Shown here one piece after another: positions 43,843 to 52,860 of a DNA stretch of 64,000 nt. Source of the DNA: Massilia sp. PAMC28688 (GTDB lineage: Bacteria > Pseudomonadota > Gammaproteobacteria > Burkholderiales > Burkholderiaceae_D); NCBI RefSeq assembly GCF_019443445.1, contig NZ_CP080378.1:4898001-4962000 (forward strand), written 5' to 3'. Numbering within the stretch: the stretch's first letter is position 1; each line of letters opens with the position of its first letter. Under the pieces are notes generated by a model, which was not told the DNA's origin, searched no databases, and saw only the letters and a program-made list of their open reading frames with translations. The translations under genes were made by a program, and so were the position numbers.

Positions 43843-44708
43843 GGCGTGTTATCCACGTGAACCTGGTGTTCCAGGGCCAGCACCCCTTCGGTCTCGCTGC
43901 CGACCCGCAGTTCCAGCGAGATGCCCACCAGGCCGCTGCGCTGACTGGCCAGATTGGCATAGCGGAAGGCGCACGACTTGACGCGGGTGGCCAGCAGCGC
44001 GCTCTTGCCGCCGGTGGGCGGCATCTGCATGGTCTGGCTGATCGGATAATCCCAGTAGCGCGTGAGCGCTCCGGTGGCCGCATCGCAGCGATAAGTGACC
44101 GGTGTCGTCACCACATGGAAGCGCCGGCTGGGCGAGGTCAGGGCCACGCTCGCGGCCTGCGCGGGAAAGGGATTGTTGGCCAGCGTGATGGTGCCGGCCG
44201 CGGTGTCAATGGCGGCAATGCGCGCCCGGTTGCAGGGCACACTGCAGTTATAGGCATTGCCCGGTTCCTGACCTTCGCCCAGGTTGTACACCACCACAAA
44301 ATTGCCCACCCGCGGGGCGTGACGGTCGGTGGGCACCCCGCCGACCACGGTGAAACTGAGGCGGCTGGCATCGGTCCAGCTGAGGTGGTTGCCCGTCATG
44401 AGCACCGGGTCAATATCGTCTTCTGCCAGGTAGCGCAAGCCAGCCGTGGTTTCCAGGTATTCGATGTAGGTGCCGCCCCCGCCCACGCGGATCGAATTGG
44501 GCAGGGCCAGACGCAGGTCGCGCGTGAGGCGGCGCAAGGCGCCGTCGGCGACATCGGTGGCCGCCGCCCGCGCCACCGAGTCGGTGTAGCCCTGCACTGG
44601 CACCTTGATGAAGACGGCGATGGCAGCGCCAATGATGCCGGTAATGACGAGCACCACGATCGCTTCGACCATGGTAAAGCCGCGCTGTAGCGGCGCGCAG
44701 CGCTTCAT
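43839..44708 (-). CDS. mshO: MSHA minor pilin MshO
   Basis: A 289-aa prepilin. The type III signal QRG|FTMVEAIVVLVITGIIG gives a cleavage after Gly10 and E5 of the mature protein. A large C-terminal domain with several Cys follows. It overlaps mshD and mshP by 4 nt each. Confidence 0.92.
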   Translation of the reverse strand: MKRCAPLQRGFTMVEAIVVLVITGIIGAAIAVFIKVPVQGYTDSVARAAATDVADGALRRLTRDLRLALPNSIRVGGGGTYIEYLETTAGLRYLAEDDIDPVLMTGNHLSWTDASRLSFTVVGGVPTDRHAPRVGNFVVVYNLGEGQEPGNAYNCSVPCNRARIAAIDTAAGTITLANNPFPAQAASVALTSPSRRFHVVTTPVTYRCDAATGALTRYWDYPISQTMQMPPTGGKSALLATRVKSCAFRYANLASQRSGLVGISLELRVGSETEGVLALEHQVHVDNTP

Positions 44709-45331
44709 GGCGTGCTCCCTGGCGCATAGCGGGTGCGGAAGCGGTCCAGCACGATCTGCTCGCCGTTCCCGTACAGGACACGCACGGAAATGAGCAGCAC
44801 CTCCGTGTCGGCATTGCCGCTGCCTGCAATCTGGGCGCCGCCGGACGGGCCCAGCGTGGCGTTGGCGGTGACGGTGACAAAGGCACGATAGCGCCCCCCG
44901 AACAGGGTATTGCCCAGCACATCCTGGATGGTCCCGGTGGTGTCGCGCACGCCGCCCGCGCCCACCGGCATGAACGAGGTGGGCACGCCAAAGGCGCTCA
45001 CGTAATCATTGATATTGGCGTAGGGGCGCGTGGCCCCGGGCGGCGGCCCCACGCTTTCGGCCGTGGTGCAGCCGGCCGCGCTGGTGGCTGTTTCCGCCAG
45101 GGGGTCATCCGGGTCGCAGAATGTCATGCGCGCCAGACTCACTTCTTCCAGCAAGCCTTCGGCAATCAGGATCGCCTGCTTGCGCTGCAGCGGATCGGCG
45201 CTGCGGCCAGTGGTCAGGCTCAGGGCACCGAGAATTCCCACCACATTGGCGCTGACGATGACGATGAAGACAATCAGCTCGATCATCGATACGCCACCCG
45301 TGGCCCGCGCCGGTGCCCGCTTAACGTACAT
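44705..45331 (-). CDS. mshD: MSHA minor pilin MshD
   Basis: A 208-aa prepilin whose N-terminus ATGG|VSMIELIVFIVIVSANVV matches the pilin signal with Glu5. The start ATG (45331) lies 11 nt inside the end of mshC. Upstream extensions overlap mshC in another frame and are rejected. It overlaps mshO by 4 nt. Confidence 0.88.
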   Translation of the reverse strand: MYVKRAPARATGGVSMIELIVFIVIVSANVVGILGALSLTTGRSADPLQRKQAILIAEGLLEEVSLARMTFCDPDDPLAETATSAAGCTTAESVGPPPGATRPYANINDYVSAFGVPTSFMPVGAGGVRDTTGTIQDVLGNTLFGGRYRAFVTVTANATLGPSGGAQIAGSGNADTEVLLISVRVLYGNGEQIVLDRFRTRYAPGSTP

Positions 45332-45878
45332 AGCCGGTCTCCATTTCAACGCTGACCGTACGCACAGACGCGCCGGCGCTGACACTGATGGCCAGCGGCG
45401 TGAACGTGGACACGATGGTGGGAGGAGCATCGGCGATCGCAAAGGGCTTGCCGACCGGGTCGAAGTAGAACTGCACGGCGGGCGTGATGCGCACCTGAGG
45501 CGGGGGAGCCTCGCAAGCCCAGGTGACGTCGCCACATGCGGCCATGGTTGCGCTGCTGTTGGTGTTGGCGCCGCCCGGTGCGAGCACGCGCGAACCCGCA
45601 GCGCAGCTGGCCGTGTAGCACAGCGCAATGCCGCCGGCATCGACACGCACAAACACATTGCGATTCTGGGCAATGGCCATCTTCTGTCCATAACGCAGCA
45701 GGCCGGCAAGCTGGTCCTGGTAGGCCACGGCATCAAATGGAGAGCGGCTCATCATGCGGGGCACCGCGATGGCCGACAGGATACCAATCAAGACCAGCAC
45801 GACAATGAGCTCAACCAGCGTGAAGCCGGCCGAAGCCGCACCGTGCGCCGCGCTACCTGCCTGTCGCCTTGCCATCAT
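45321..45878 (-). CDS. mshC: MSHA prepilin-like protein MshC
   Basis: A 185-aa prepilin of the GspH type. Signal SAG|FTLVELIVVLVLIGILSAI, then a C-terminal domain with four Cys. The start MMARRQAG is preferred, with AGGT upstream, over a longer frame. It follows a perfect hairpin that separates it from mshA. Confidence 0.88.
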   Translation of the reverse strand: MMARRQAGSAAHGAASAGFTLVELIVVLVLIGILSAIAVPRMMSRSPFDAVAYQDQLAGLLRYGQKMAIAQNRNVFVRVDAGGIALCYTASCAAGSRVLAPGGANTNSSATMAACGDVTWACEAPPPQVRITPAVQFYFDPVGKPFAIADAPPTIVSTFTPLAISVSAGASVRTVSVEMETGYVR

Positions 45879-45924
45879 CCATTCAACCTGTTCATGAGTG
45901 TGCCGTAGGTGCATCTTACAACGC

Positions 45925-45952
45925 AAAACAGGCCAATTGCTTGGCCTGTTTT
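45925..45952 (-). terminator. Hairpin terminator/attenuator after mshA
   Basis: A perfect 12-bp palindrome with a TTGC loop, whose arms end in A4/T4, lies 33 nt after the mshA stop. It can terminate or attenuate, so that the major pilin is made in excess over the minor pilins. Confidence 0.85.
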
Positions 45953-45985
45953 CTTGCGCAACGGGTGGGGACCCCGTGCCTGTAC

Positions 45986-46591
45986 TTATTTGCAGTTGTC
46001 CGGGGTCAGGTCGCTGACGTTGATTTGCGGCGCAGATGCCGCTGGCTGGGAAGCCGCATTGGCCTGGGTCTGCACGGCCTGGGTGTACCAGAAGCGGCAG
46101 CGTGGATGGGCTTCATCGGCGGTCACGACCAGGATGTTGTTGGTTTCAGCGCCATTGGCAACAGCTGGGTTCTTGGTGGAGAGGACATAGTCAGGGGCAG
46201 CCAGGCCGGCGGCCAGGGCGATGCCGCTGGTCGCCGCAGCGGTCGCAGCGTCAGTACCGGCATCGCCGCCAACGTCAGGGTAGCCACCGAACATCGGAAT
46301 CGTAGTACCTTCGCCAGTTACTGGCGTGCCGGTTTGAGCCACACCGCCAACGCCGCAGGCGGCGCAGTGCAGCTGGCCACCATTGACCAGCCACTGGGCG
46401 TGGGCCGACGATGAAGCTGCGCGCACGGCGCCCAGGGCACCTTGCATCTTGGCCAGGCGGGCCTGACCCGACATGTCGAACATGCGTGGCAGCGCGGTCG
46501 CTGCCAGGATGCCGAGGATGACGATCACGACGATCAGTTCGATCAGGGTGAAGCCGGCTTGTGCTTTGCGAATAATTGGGGATGATTTCAT
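45986..46591 (-). CDS. mshA: MSHA major pilin MshA
   Basis: A 201-aa type IV prepilin. Signal KAQAG|FTLIELIVVIVILGILAATA with Glu5 after the cleavage glycine; mature protein about 185 aa. A Cys pair near residues 76-79 (HCAAC) and a C-terminal Cys pair (PRCRF...DNCK) suggest a disulfide loop. CAGGAG lies 7 nt before the ATG. A hairpin follows. The position and single full-length pilin domain point to the major subunit. Confidence 0.9.
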   Translation of the reverse strand: MKSSPIIRKAQAGFTLIELIVVIVILGILAATALPRMFDMSGQARLAKMQGALGAVRAASSSAHAQWLVNGGQLHCAACGVGGVAQTGTPVTGEGTTIPMFGGYPDVGGDAGTDAATAAATSGIALAAGLAAPDYVLSTKNPAVANGAETNNILVVTADEAHPRCRFWYTQAVQTQANAASQPAASAPQINVSDLTPDNCK

Positions 46592-46640
46592 TGTGAACTC
46601 CTGCGACACGTGGATGATTAGGTAAATTTATAAGGCCAAA

Positions 46641-47162
46641 TTACATGGGCATCTGCTTCAGGACGACACCCTCAATGCTTGTGCTTTCTGACGTGTCGGC
46701 GTGGTCTAGGCCGCTTGCGCCATCCGTATTTTTTAGCAGTTGTATTTTGTAATAAAACCGCTGCGGTTCGGACGTTTGAAACGTTGCACCAGTCCCTGCA
46801 ATATACACGAGCACCAATTTTTTTCGATCAAAAAACCAGTTCCCACGAGAAATTTTTCCTTTTTGTGGCGTATCGGCCTCACCTATGTAATTTGCTGGTT
46901 TTTGTGCCAACAGATCCATCGGGTTGATCGTTAATAACTTGCTCAGTTCCTGTTGTTTACCTTGTGCTATCAACTGCCCCGCCTTCATCGACAAGGCACT
47001 GCGCAGCACGCCCACCACGTTTTCCATGGCAGCCTTTTCGGCCTCCTCGCGGTACCACAGCACGCGCGACAGCAGCACGCTGGCCAGCACGCCGATGATG
47101 GCCACGGTGACGGCCAGTTCAAACAGGGAAAAGCCGCGTGCACGCGCGAGGCTCGCCCTCAT
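46641..47162 (-). CDS. Second MSHA-type prepilin (MshB/MshF position)
   Basis: A 173-aa prepilin: ARARG|FSLFELAVTVAIIGVLAS gives cleavage after Gly10 and Glu5. The C-terminal domain has no Cys. It begins 4 nt inside the end of mshG and lies upstream of mshA, where MshF and MshB lie in Vibrio and Shewanella. By eye it cannot be assigned to either. Its base composition is lower in GC over the last 120 codons than its neighbours. Confidence 0.85.
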   Translation of the reverse strand: MRASLARARGFSLFELAVTVAIIGVLASVLLSRVLWYREEAEKAAMENVVGVLRSALSMKAGQLIAQGKQQELSKLLTINPMDLLAQKPANYIGEADTPQKGKISRGNWFFDRKKLVLVYIAGTGATFQTSEPQRFYYKIQLLKNTDGASGLDHADTSESTSIEGVVLKQMPM

Positions 47163-48394
47163 TTGCCGCCCATTGCCGCTTTGCCCAGGTCCCAGATCGG
47201 CATGAAGATACCGAGCGCCAGGATGGTGACCATAATGCCAAGGAAGACGATCAGGATCGGCTCGATCTGAGCCGACAGGGTCTTGAGCTCATAGTCCACT
47301 TCGCGCTCGTACATCTGCGCGATTTCATCCATCAGGTCGTCGAGCGAGCCGGTTTCCTCGCCCACCGCGATCATCTGCAGCACGATGGGTGTGAAGACAT
47401 TGGCGGCGTTGGCCGTCCGCAGGATGCTCTCGCCGCGCTCCACGCCATCGCGCATCTGCTCGATGCGCGCGGCCAGGTAAGCATTGTCGACCGTCTGCGA
47501 CACCGTCGTGAGCGCGGCCACAATGGGCACGCCGCTGCGCGCCGACAGCGCGAAGCTGCGCGCGAAGCGCGACATGGTGCCCTTCATGATGATCTTGCCG
47601 GCGATGGGAATCGTCAGCTTCCTGCGGTCCCATTCGTAGCGGCCTTTTTCGGTGTTGATGTAGGTCTTGATACCAAAGGCGATGGCCACGCAGGCACCGA
47701 GGATGACGGGCCAGTAATTGACGGTAAACTGGGAAAAGCCCACCAGCATGCGCGTGACCAGCGGCAGCTCGGTCTTGAAACTGTCAAATACCTTCTGGAA
47801 CTGGGGAATGACAAACACGTTCACCACCGCGATTGCGCCCACCATGGCAATGACGACAAAGCTCGGATAGCGCAATGCCGTCTTGACCCGCTGGCGCATC
47901 TCACGGTCGAATTCGAGGTGCTCGAACAGGCGCAGGAAAATGTCTTCAAGGCGTCCCGTCATCTCTCCCACGCGCACCATGGACAGGTAAAAATTGTCGA
48001 ACACTTCAGGATGGCGGCGCATGGCCGACGACAGTTCGCGTCCCGAGTCGAGCGACTCGCGCAGGTCGCCGATGATGCGCGCGAAGGGCTTGCTGGTGGC
48101 CGACTCCTGCAGCCCGGCCAAGCCGCGCATGATCGGCACGCCGGACTTGAGCAGGGTATAGAGCTGGCGGCTGAACATCTGCACGTCCATTGACGTCACC
48201 TTGCGCTCCATGAGGGCCGAGACCCAGCCTTCCGTATTGGCCGCCACCACCGGCTTTTTCGCTTCCACGATCTCGATCGGCGTGATCCCGGTGGTAAACA
48301 GCTGGCTGGCCACGGCGCTGCTGTCGGCCCCCTCGAGCACACCCTGCAGCATCTCGCCACGGGTGTTCCGCCCCTTGTAAGCGAAATACGCCAC
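47159..48394 (-). CDS. mshG: MSHA inner-membrane platform protein MshG (GspF family)
   Basis: A 411-aa polytopic protein of the type II secretion F family. Two repeated GspF domains (about 70-195 and 275-400) contain FSRQLYTLLKSGVPIMRGL and FARSFALSARSGVPIVAAL. Three membrane helices are visible, near 170, 220 and 380. It assembles pilin with MshE, whose stop lies 1 nt upstream. Confidence 0.95.
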   Translation of the reverse strand: MAYFAYKGRNTRGEMLQGVLEGADSSAVASQLFTTGITPIEIVEAKKPVVAANTEGWVSALMERKVTSMDVQMFSRQLYTLLKSGVPIMRGLAGLQESATSKPFARIIGDLRESLDSGRELSSAMRRHPEVFDNFYLSMVRVGEMTGRLEDIFLRLFEHLEFDREMRQRVKTALRYPSFVVIAMVGAIAVVNVFVIPQFQKVFDSFKTELPLVTRMLVGFSQFTVNYWPVILGACVAIAFGIKTYINTEKGRYEWDRRKLTIPIAGKIIMKGTMSRFARSFALSARSGVPIVAALTTVSQTVDNAYLAARIEQMRDGVERGESILRTANAANVFTPIVLQMIAVGEETGSLDDLMDEIAQMYEREVDYELKTLSAQIEPILIVFLGIMVTILALGIFMPIWDLGKAAMGGK

Positions 48395-48395
48395 G

Positions 48396-50099
48396 TCAAT
48401 CCTCTAACTGATTACTGATGCGCATGGCCTCGGACACGGTGCTGCGCCCTTCCACAGCCAGCGCCACGGCGTGGCGGCGCATGGTCTCGCCCTTCATTTC
48501 CTTGTGCGCGGCCTTGAGGAAGTGGCCGGGATCGGGATGGTTGGCCGCGTCGATCACTTCCTTGGTCATTTCGAGCAGTTCATAGACGCCGGTGCGGCCC
48601 CGGTAGCCCATGCCGTTGCAGTGCGAGCAGCCCTTCCCATGGAAGAATTTGACGCTGTCCACATTGTCCCCGAGCTCGCTGCGCACGAATTCGCGCTCGG
48701 TGGGCGTGAGTTCGTACGGCGTGGTGCACGATTCGCAGATCTTGCGCACCAGGCGCTGGGCCAGCACCGCCTGCAGTGCGCTGCCCACCATGTAGCGTGG
48801 CACGCCCATATCCATCAGGCGCAGCGGGGTGCTGGCGGCATCGTTGGTGTGCAGCGTGGACAGCACCAGGTGGCCGGTCATGGCGGCGCGCAGGCCGATC
48901 TGCGCCGTTTCCATGTCGCGCATCTCGCCGACCAGCACAATGTCCGGGTCCTGCCGCAGCGCCGCGCGCAGCACGCGCGCAAAAGTCAGTTCGATCTTGT
49001 CATTGACCTGCACCTGGTTGATGCCGGGCAGGCGATATTCGACCGGGTCTTCGACCGTGATCAGCTTTTTCTCGGTGGAGTTCAATTCGGCCAGCGCGCT
49101 GTAGAGCGTGGTGGTCTTGCCGCTGCCGGTGGGCCCGGTCACCAGCACCAGGCCATTGGGACGGGCGACAATGGAGCGTAGCCTGTCCACCAGCGCGCGC
49201 TGCATGCCAATGGCGTCCAGGCGCAGCGTGGTGCCGCCCTGGTTGAGTAGTCGCATCACCACCGATTCGCCGTACTGGGTCGGCATGGTGGAGATACGCA
49301 CATCGATGCGCTGCTGCTTGACCTTGACGGCAAAGCGTCCGTCCTGCGGCAGGCGCTTTTCCGAAATGTCCAGGTCCGACATGAGCTTCAGGCGCAGCGC
49401 TAGCGGCGTGGCGATCTTGATGTCGGCTTCGGTCTGCAGGTGCAGCACGCCGTCGATGCGGAAGCGAATATGCAGGCGCGTTTCCTGCGGCTCGATGTGG
49501 ATGTCGGACGCGCGCACCTGGGTCGCGTCATCGAACACCGACTGCAGCAGCTTGACGATGGGCGCTTCTTCCAGGTTTGGATTGCTGGCCATGGCGCCAA
49601 AGTCGACAAAGGCGTCGCCCAGGTCCTGCTCCACCTCGCGCGCAAAGTCGGTGATTTCGTCGGTGCGCCGGTAGATGCGGTCAATCGTGCCCAGCACCTC
49701 GGTTTCGTTGACCACTGCCAGTTCGATCGGGCGCTTGACCAGGCGCGTGATCTCGTCATACGCAAACAGGTCAGTGGGGTCGGCCAGGCCAACGAGCAGC
49801 GCACCGCGGCGGTCTTCCAGGGCCAGCGCCCGGAAGCGCCGTGCCTGCGTTTCCGGCAGCAGGCGCACAATGTCCGGATTGGTGTTGTAGAACTTGAGAT
49901 TGATGTAGGGGATATCGAGCTGCCTGGCCAGCGCACCGGAAATCTGCTCCTCGGTCACGAAGCCGCTTTCCACGAACACCCGGCCCAGCTTGCGCCCGCT
50001 GCGCTTCTGGTCCGCCAGCGCTTGCACGAGTTGTTCCTCGGACAAGAGCTTTTGTTGCATCAGGACTTCGCCAAGTCGGACTTTTTCTGGCCGTGCCAT
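48396..50099 (-). CDS. mshE: MSHA extension ATPase MshE (c-di-GMP-binding)
   Basis: A 567-aa GspE/PilB-family ATPase powering pilus extension. The N-terminal MshEN domain has two 24-residue c-di-GMP motifs: residues 8-31 fit RLGxxLx10LxxxLxxQ exactly, and residues 37-60 fit with conservative changes. Walker A GPTGSGKTTT lies near 322-331. The Asp box, ALRQDPDIVLVGEMRD (Walker B), and a zinc tetracysteine (CESC...CSHC) follow. First gene of the locus, with TAGGG upstream of the ATG. Confidence 0.96.
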   Translation of the reverse strand: MARPEKVRLGEVLMQQKLLSEEQLVQALADQKRSGRKLGRVFVESGFVTEEQISGALARQLDIPYINLKFYNTNPDIVRLLPETQARRFRALALEDRRGALLVGLADPTDLFAYDEITRLVKRPIELAVVNETEVLGTIDRIYRRTDEITDFAREVEQDLGDAFVDFGAMASNPNLEEAPIVKLLQSVFDDATQVRASDIHIEPQETRLHIRFRIDGVLHLQTEADIKIATPLALRLKLMSDLDISEKRLPQDGRFAVKVKQQRIDVRISTMPTQYGESVVMRLLNQGGTTLRLDAIGMQRALVDRLRSIVARPNGLVLVTGPTGSGKTTTLYSALAELNSTEKKLITVEDPVEYRLPGINQVQVNDKIELTFARVLRAALRQDPDIVLVGEMRDMETAQIGLRAAMTGHLVLSTLHTNDAASTPLRLMDMGVPRYMVGSALQAVLAQRLVRKICESCTTPYELTPTEREFVRSELGDNVDSVKFFHGKGCSHCNGMGYRGRTGVYELLEMTKEVIDAANHPDPGHFLKAAHKEMKGETMRRHAVALAVEGRSTVSEAMRISNQLED

Positions 50100-50360
50100 T
50101 GAGTACCCTAAACAGTGTTCGTCTTGCGATCCATTCTATGACAGAACCCCGGAATTTTTAAGGCGAAACATGATTTTGAGCAACTCGATGGTGAAATGGC
50201 GACAGTTTTCGTTGATCAACAAGCAAAAGGATGTTGGGATAGAATGAAAAAAAGCAGGCAATCCTGCACAAGCGGCAAGTCGGCCATGGCCGCTGCCAGC
50301 CGCCGCGCCTGCCGACCCATGTCAATCAACCAATCGCGCTGCGCCCGCACGCCTTCATTT
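50100..50360. promoter_or_regulatory. Intergenic region: MSHA promoter and histidine phosphatase leader
   Basis: About 260 nt between divergent genes. On the minus strand TAGAAT about 40 nt before mshE is a -10 candidate. On the plus strand TAGAAT at 50240 is another. No -35 is convincing. No operator was recognised. Confidence 0.35.
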
Positions 50361-51095
50361 ATGCCAACACCTTCGTCCGCGCCCTTCCCTGCCGTTCCCG
50401 CCCCGGCGCCGCGCCGCCGCATTTACCTGATGCGGCACGGCAGCGTGACTTACTTTGACGAGACCGGGCGGCCGGTCCTGCCGGAGTCGGTCCCCTTAAA
50501 TGAACTGGGACGCGCCCAGGCCAGCAGCGCCGGCCGCATGTTCGCGACCGAGGGTATCGTCTTTGACCGCGTGATTGTCTCGGGCCTGCCGCGCACCGTG
50601 GAAACGGCCACGCGGGTACTGGCCGAAACGGGCCAGCGCGTCGCCATTGACGTGTGGCCGGAACTGGAGGAAATTCGCGGCGGGCGCCTGTCGGGCATCG
50701 CCAATGCGGACCTCAAGGATGCCTTTACCGGCGCCTTTGAAGGCGTGGTGGCCGAGGACAAGCGCTTCCTGGGTGGCGAATCGGTGGGTGAACTGATGGA
50801 CCGGGTGCACCCGGCGGTGGCGCGCCTGCGCCAGGACCGCAGCTGGACTACCTGCCTGCTGGTCCTGCATGGGGGCGTCAATTGCGCCATCCTGTCGCTG
50901 GCCCTGACCGGGCAGCGCATGTTCCTGGGGGCGCTGTCGCAAATGGCCGGCTGCATCAATGCGCTCGACGTGGGCGAGCAAGAACGCGACTGGGTACTGC
51001 GTTTCATGAACTTTGCGCCGCCCTCTCCGCTGCAGGACCAGGTCCGCACCACGACCATGGAACAGCTCTACGAGCAGTACCGCAAATCGCGCTGA
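50361..51095 (+). CDS. Histidine phosphatase family protein (phosphoglycerate mutase-like)
   Basis: A 244-aa branch-1 histidine phosphatase. The catalytic RHG motif is RRIYLMRHGSVTY (His near residue 31), and LVLHGGVNCAI holds the second catalytic His. The substrate is unknown; the family includes phosphoglycerate mutases and cobalamin-pathway phosphatases. The start is uncertain: ATG 50361 leaves a short Pro-rich leader, but in-frame ATGs at 50244 and 50319 exist and none has a clear ribosome site. It is convergent with kptA, 4 nt apart. Confidence 0.85.
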   Translation: MPTPSSAPFPAVPAPAPRRRIYLMRHGSVTYFDETGRPVLPESVPLNELGRAQASSAGRMFATEGIVFDRVIVSGLPRTVETATRVLAETGQRVAIDVWPELEEIRGGRLSGIANADLKDAFTGAFEGVVAEDKRFLGGESVGELMDRVHPAVARLRQDRSWTTCLLVLHGGVNCAILSLALTGQRMFLGALSQMAGCINALDVGEQERDWVLRFMNFAPPSPLQDQVRTTTMEQLYEQYRKSR

Positions 51096-51099
51096 AGAT

Positions 51100-51639
51100 T
51101 CAGGCGGCGATGTAGCGGGCCGGCACCGCGGCCGTGAGCCAGACCCCGTTGGCCGAGCGGTAGAAGTGGTGGCCGTCGTGATGCATGTCCGCCGCGCGGA
51201 TCAGAAGCACATGCGCCTTGCCGTGGCGCGCGCCCACCGTACGCGCCGTGGCCAGGTCTGCCGACAGATGCACATGCCGGCGCGCGCCAGGCAAAAGGCC
51301 CTGCGCCCTGATTGCCACCAGGAAGCGGATGGCGGTACCGTGGTACAGGTGGGCCGGCGGCACTTCGGGTTCGAGCTGCAGGTCGACATCGATCGAATGG
51401 CCCTGGTTGGCGCGAATGCGCGTGGCGCCGGCGTCAAGCGCGAAGCGCTGCTTGTCATTGCGCGCCACCACCTCCAGCAGCAGCGGACGTGTCAGTGCCC
51501 TACCGCTGGCATTGGCAAGGCGCAGCAGCTCGTCCACATCGGCCCAGCCGTTTCTGTCGAGGGCCAGCCCGATGGCGCCCGGATCATGCCGCAGGATCAG
51601 GCTTAACAATCTGCTGGCACGTTCAATCCGTTTTCCCAT
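51100..51639 (-). CDS. kptA: RNA 2'-phosphotransferase KptA (Tpt1 family)
   Basis: A 179-aa enzyme that transfers an internal RNA 2'-phosphate to NAD+. Conserved residues include LSLILRHDP (Arg-His), YHGTAIR and VHLSADLATARTVG, in the order of the catalytic Arg-His-Arg-Arg set. Bacteria lack the yeast-type tRNA splicing that makes this substrate, so the role here is unknown. The start MGKRIERASRLL matches the family; an upstream ATG at 51681 is possible. It is divergent from the phosphotransferase gene. Confidence 0.92.
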   Translation of the reverse strand: MGKRIERASRLLSLILRHDPGAIGLALDRNGWADVDELLRLANASGRALTRPLLLEVVARNDKQRFALDAGATRIRANQGHSIDVDLQLEPEVPPAHLYHGTAIRFLVAIRAQGLLPGARRHVHLSADLATARTVGARHGKAHVLLIRAADMHHDGHHFYRSANGVWLTAAVPARYIAA

Positions 51640-51774
51640 CTTCCCACCGCGCTTCACTGGCTGCGTCACAGCGCCTATCATAGCCAATCAGAAGCAGGAT
51701 TCGGCGCCCAAAAATAAATAGTACGGGCGTGCTTTTCATGGGCTAGAATAGAAGGACCTTGCACAGGAGACGCG

Positions 51775-52860
51775 ATGTTTGAAGAGATGATGGGAACCAA
51801 ACCGGTGTCGGAGCGCCAGCGCTTCGATGTGGAGGCGCTGGACGCCTATATGCGCGACCATGTGCCAGGCTACGGCGGCGGGCCGCTGACGGCCGAGCAG
51901 TTCAAGGGGGGCCAGTCCAACCCTACCTTCAAGCTGACCGCTGCCGATGGCCGGCATTACGTCCTGCGCACCAAGCCAGGACCGGCAGCGAAGCTGCTGC
52001 CTTCGGCGCACGCGATCGACCGCGAATTCAAGGTCATGGATGCGCTGCAAAAGGCAGGCTTCCCGGCGGCGCGCCAGTACGCGCTGTGCCTGGACGAAGC
52101 CATCATCGGGCGCGCTTTTTACATCATGGAGTTCGTCGAAGGCCGGGTGCTGTGGGACCAGTCCCTGCCCGGCATGAGCAGTGCCGAGCGCAGTGCCATT
52201 TACGATGAAATGAACCGCGTCATCGCCCAGCTGCACACGATGGACTACCAGGCCATCGGCCTGTCCGACTTCGGCAAGCCCGGCAACTACTTTGCGCGCC
52301 AGATCGAACGCTGGACCAGGCAATACCAGGCCTCGGCGACGGAGGTGATCCCGGCCATGGACGAGCTGATCGCCTGGCTGCCGCAGAACATCCCGCCCGG
52401 GGACGACACGGCCATCGTGCATGGCGACTTCCGGATGGACAACCTCATGTTCCACCCCACCGAGCCGCGCATCCTGGCGGTGCTGGACTGGGAACTGTCC
52501 ACGCTCGGCCACCCGGCCGCCGATTTTTCCTACCACTGCATGAGCTGGCACATCGCACCGGGCCAGTTCCGCGGCATCGCCGGCCTGAATCTGGCCGAGA
52601 TGGGCATCCCGACCCAGGAGCAGTACATCGCGGCCTACTGCGCGCGCACCGGCAAGACGATCCGCATTGAAGACTTCAATTTCTACCTCGCCTACAACAT
52701 GTTCCGGCTGGCCGGGATCATGCAGGGCATCATGAAGCGCTACGTGGACGGCACCGCTTCCAGTGCCCAGGCGCTTGAAAACGGCAAAGCGGCCCGTCCC
52801 ATGGCGGAACTGGGCTGGACCTACGCACAACGCGCAATCTCACTGAAGGAGCAGGCATGA
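51775..52860 (+). CDS. APH-family phosphotransferase (LvaA/ACAD10-11 kinase-like)
   Basis: A 361-aa kinase of the aminoglycoside-phosphotransferase/choline kinase fold. [14 protein letters not shown] is the nucleotide loop, [14 protein letters not shown] the catalytic loop (Asp near residue 221), and [16 protein letters not shown] the metal-binding DxE/D region. This subgroup is found next to or fused to an acyl-CoA dehydrogenase; LvaA of Pseudomonas phosphorylates 4-hydroxyacyl-CoA. The following gene is such a dehydrogenase and overlaps by 4 nt. AGGAGA lies 5 nt before the ATG, and a TAGAAT box is at 51744. Confidence 0.88.
   Translation: MFEEMMGTKPVSERQRFDVEALDAYMRDHVPGYGGGPLTAEQFKGGQSNPTFKLTAADGRHYVLRTKPGPAAKLLPSAHAIDREFKVMDALQKAGFPAARQYALCLDEAIIGRAFYIMEFVEGRVLWDQSLPGMSSAERSAIYDEMNRVIAQLHTMDYQAIGLSDFGKPGNYFARQIERWTRQYQASATEVIPAMDELIAWLPQNIPPGDDTAIVHGDFRMDNLMFHPTEPRILAVLDWELSTLGHPAADFSYHCMSWHIAPGQFRGIAGLNLAEMGIPTQEQYIAAYCARTGKTIRIEDFNFYLAYNMFRLAGIMQGIMKRYVDGTASSAQALENGKAARPMAELGWTYAQRAISLKEQA

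Noticed and set aside
43355..44083. N-terminal extension of the mshQ frame
   Set aside because: Overlaps mshP and mshO in another frame; a signal peptide begins at the ATG at 43354.
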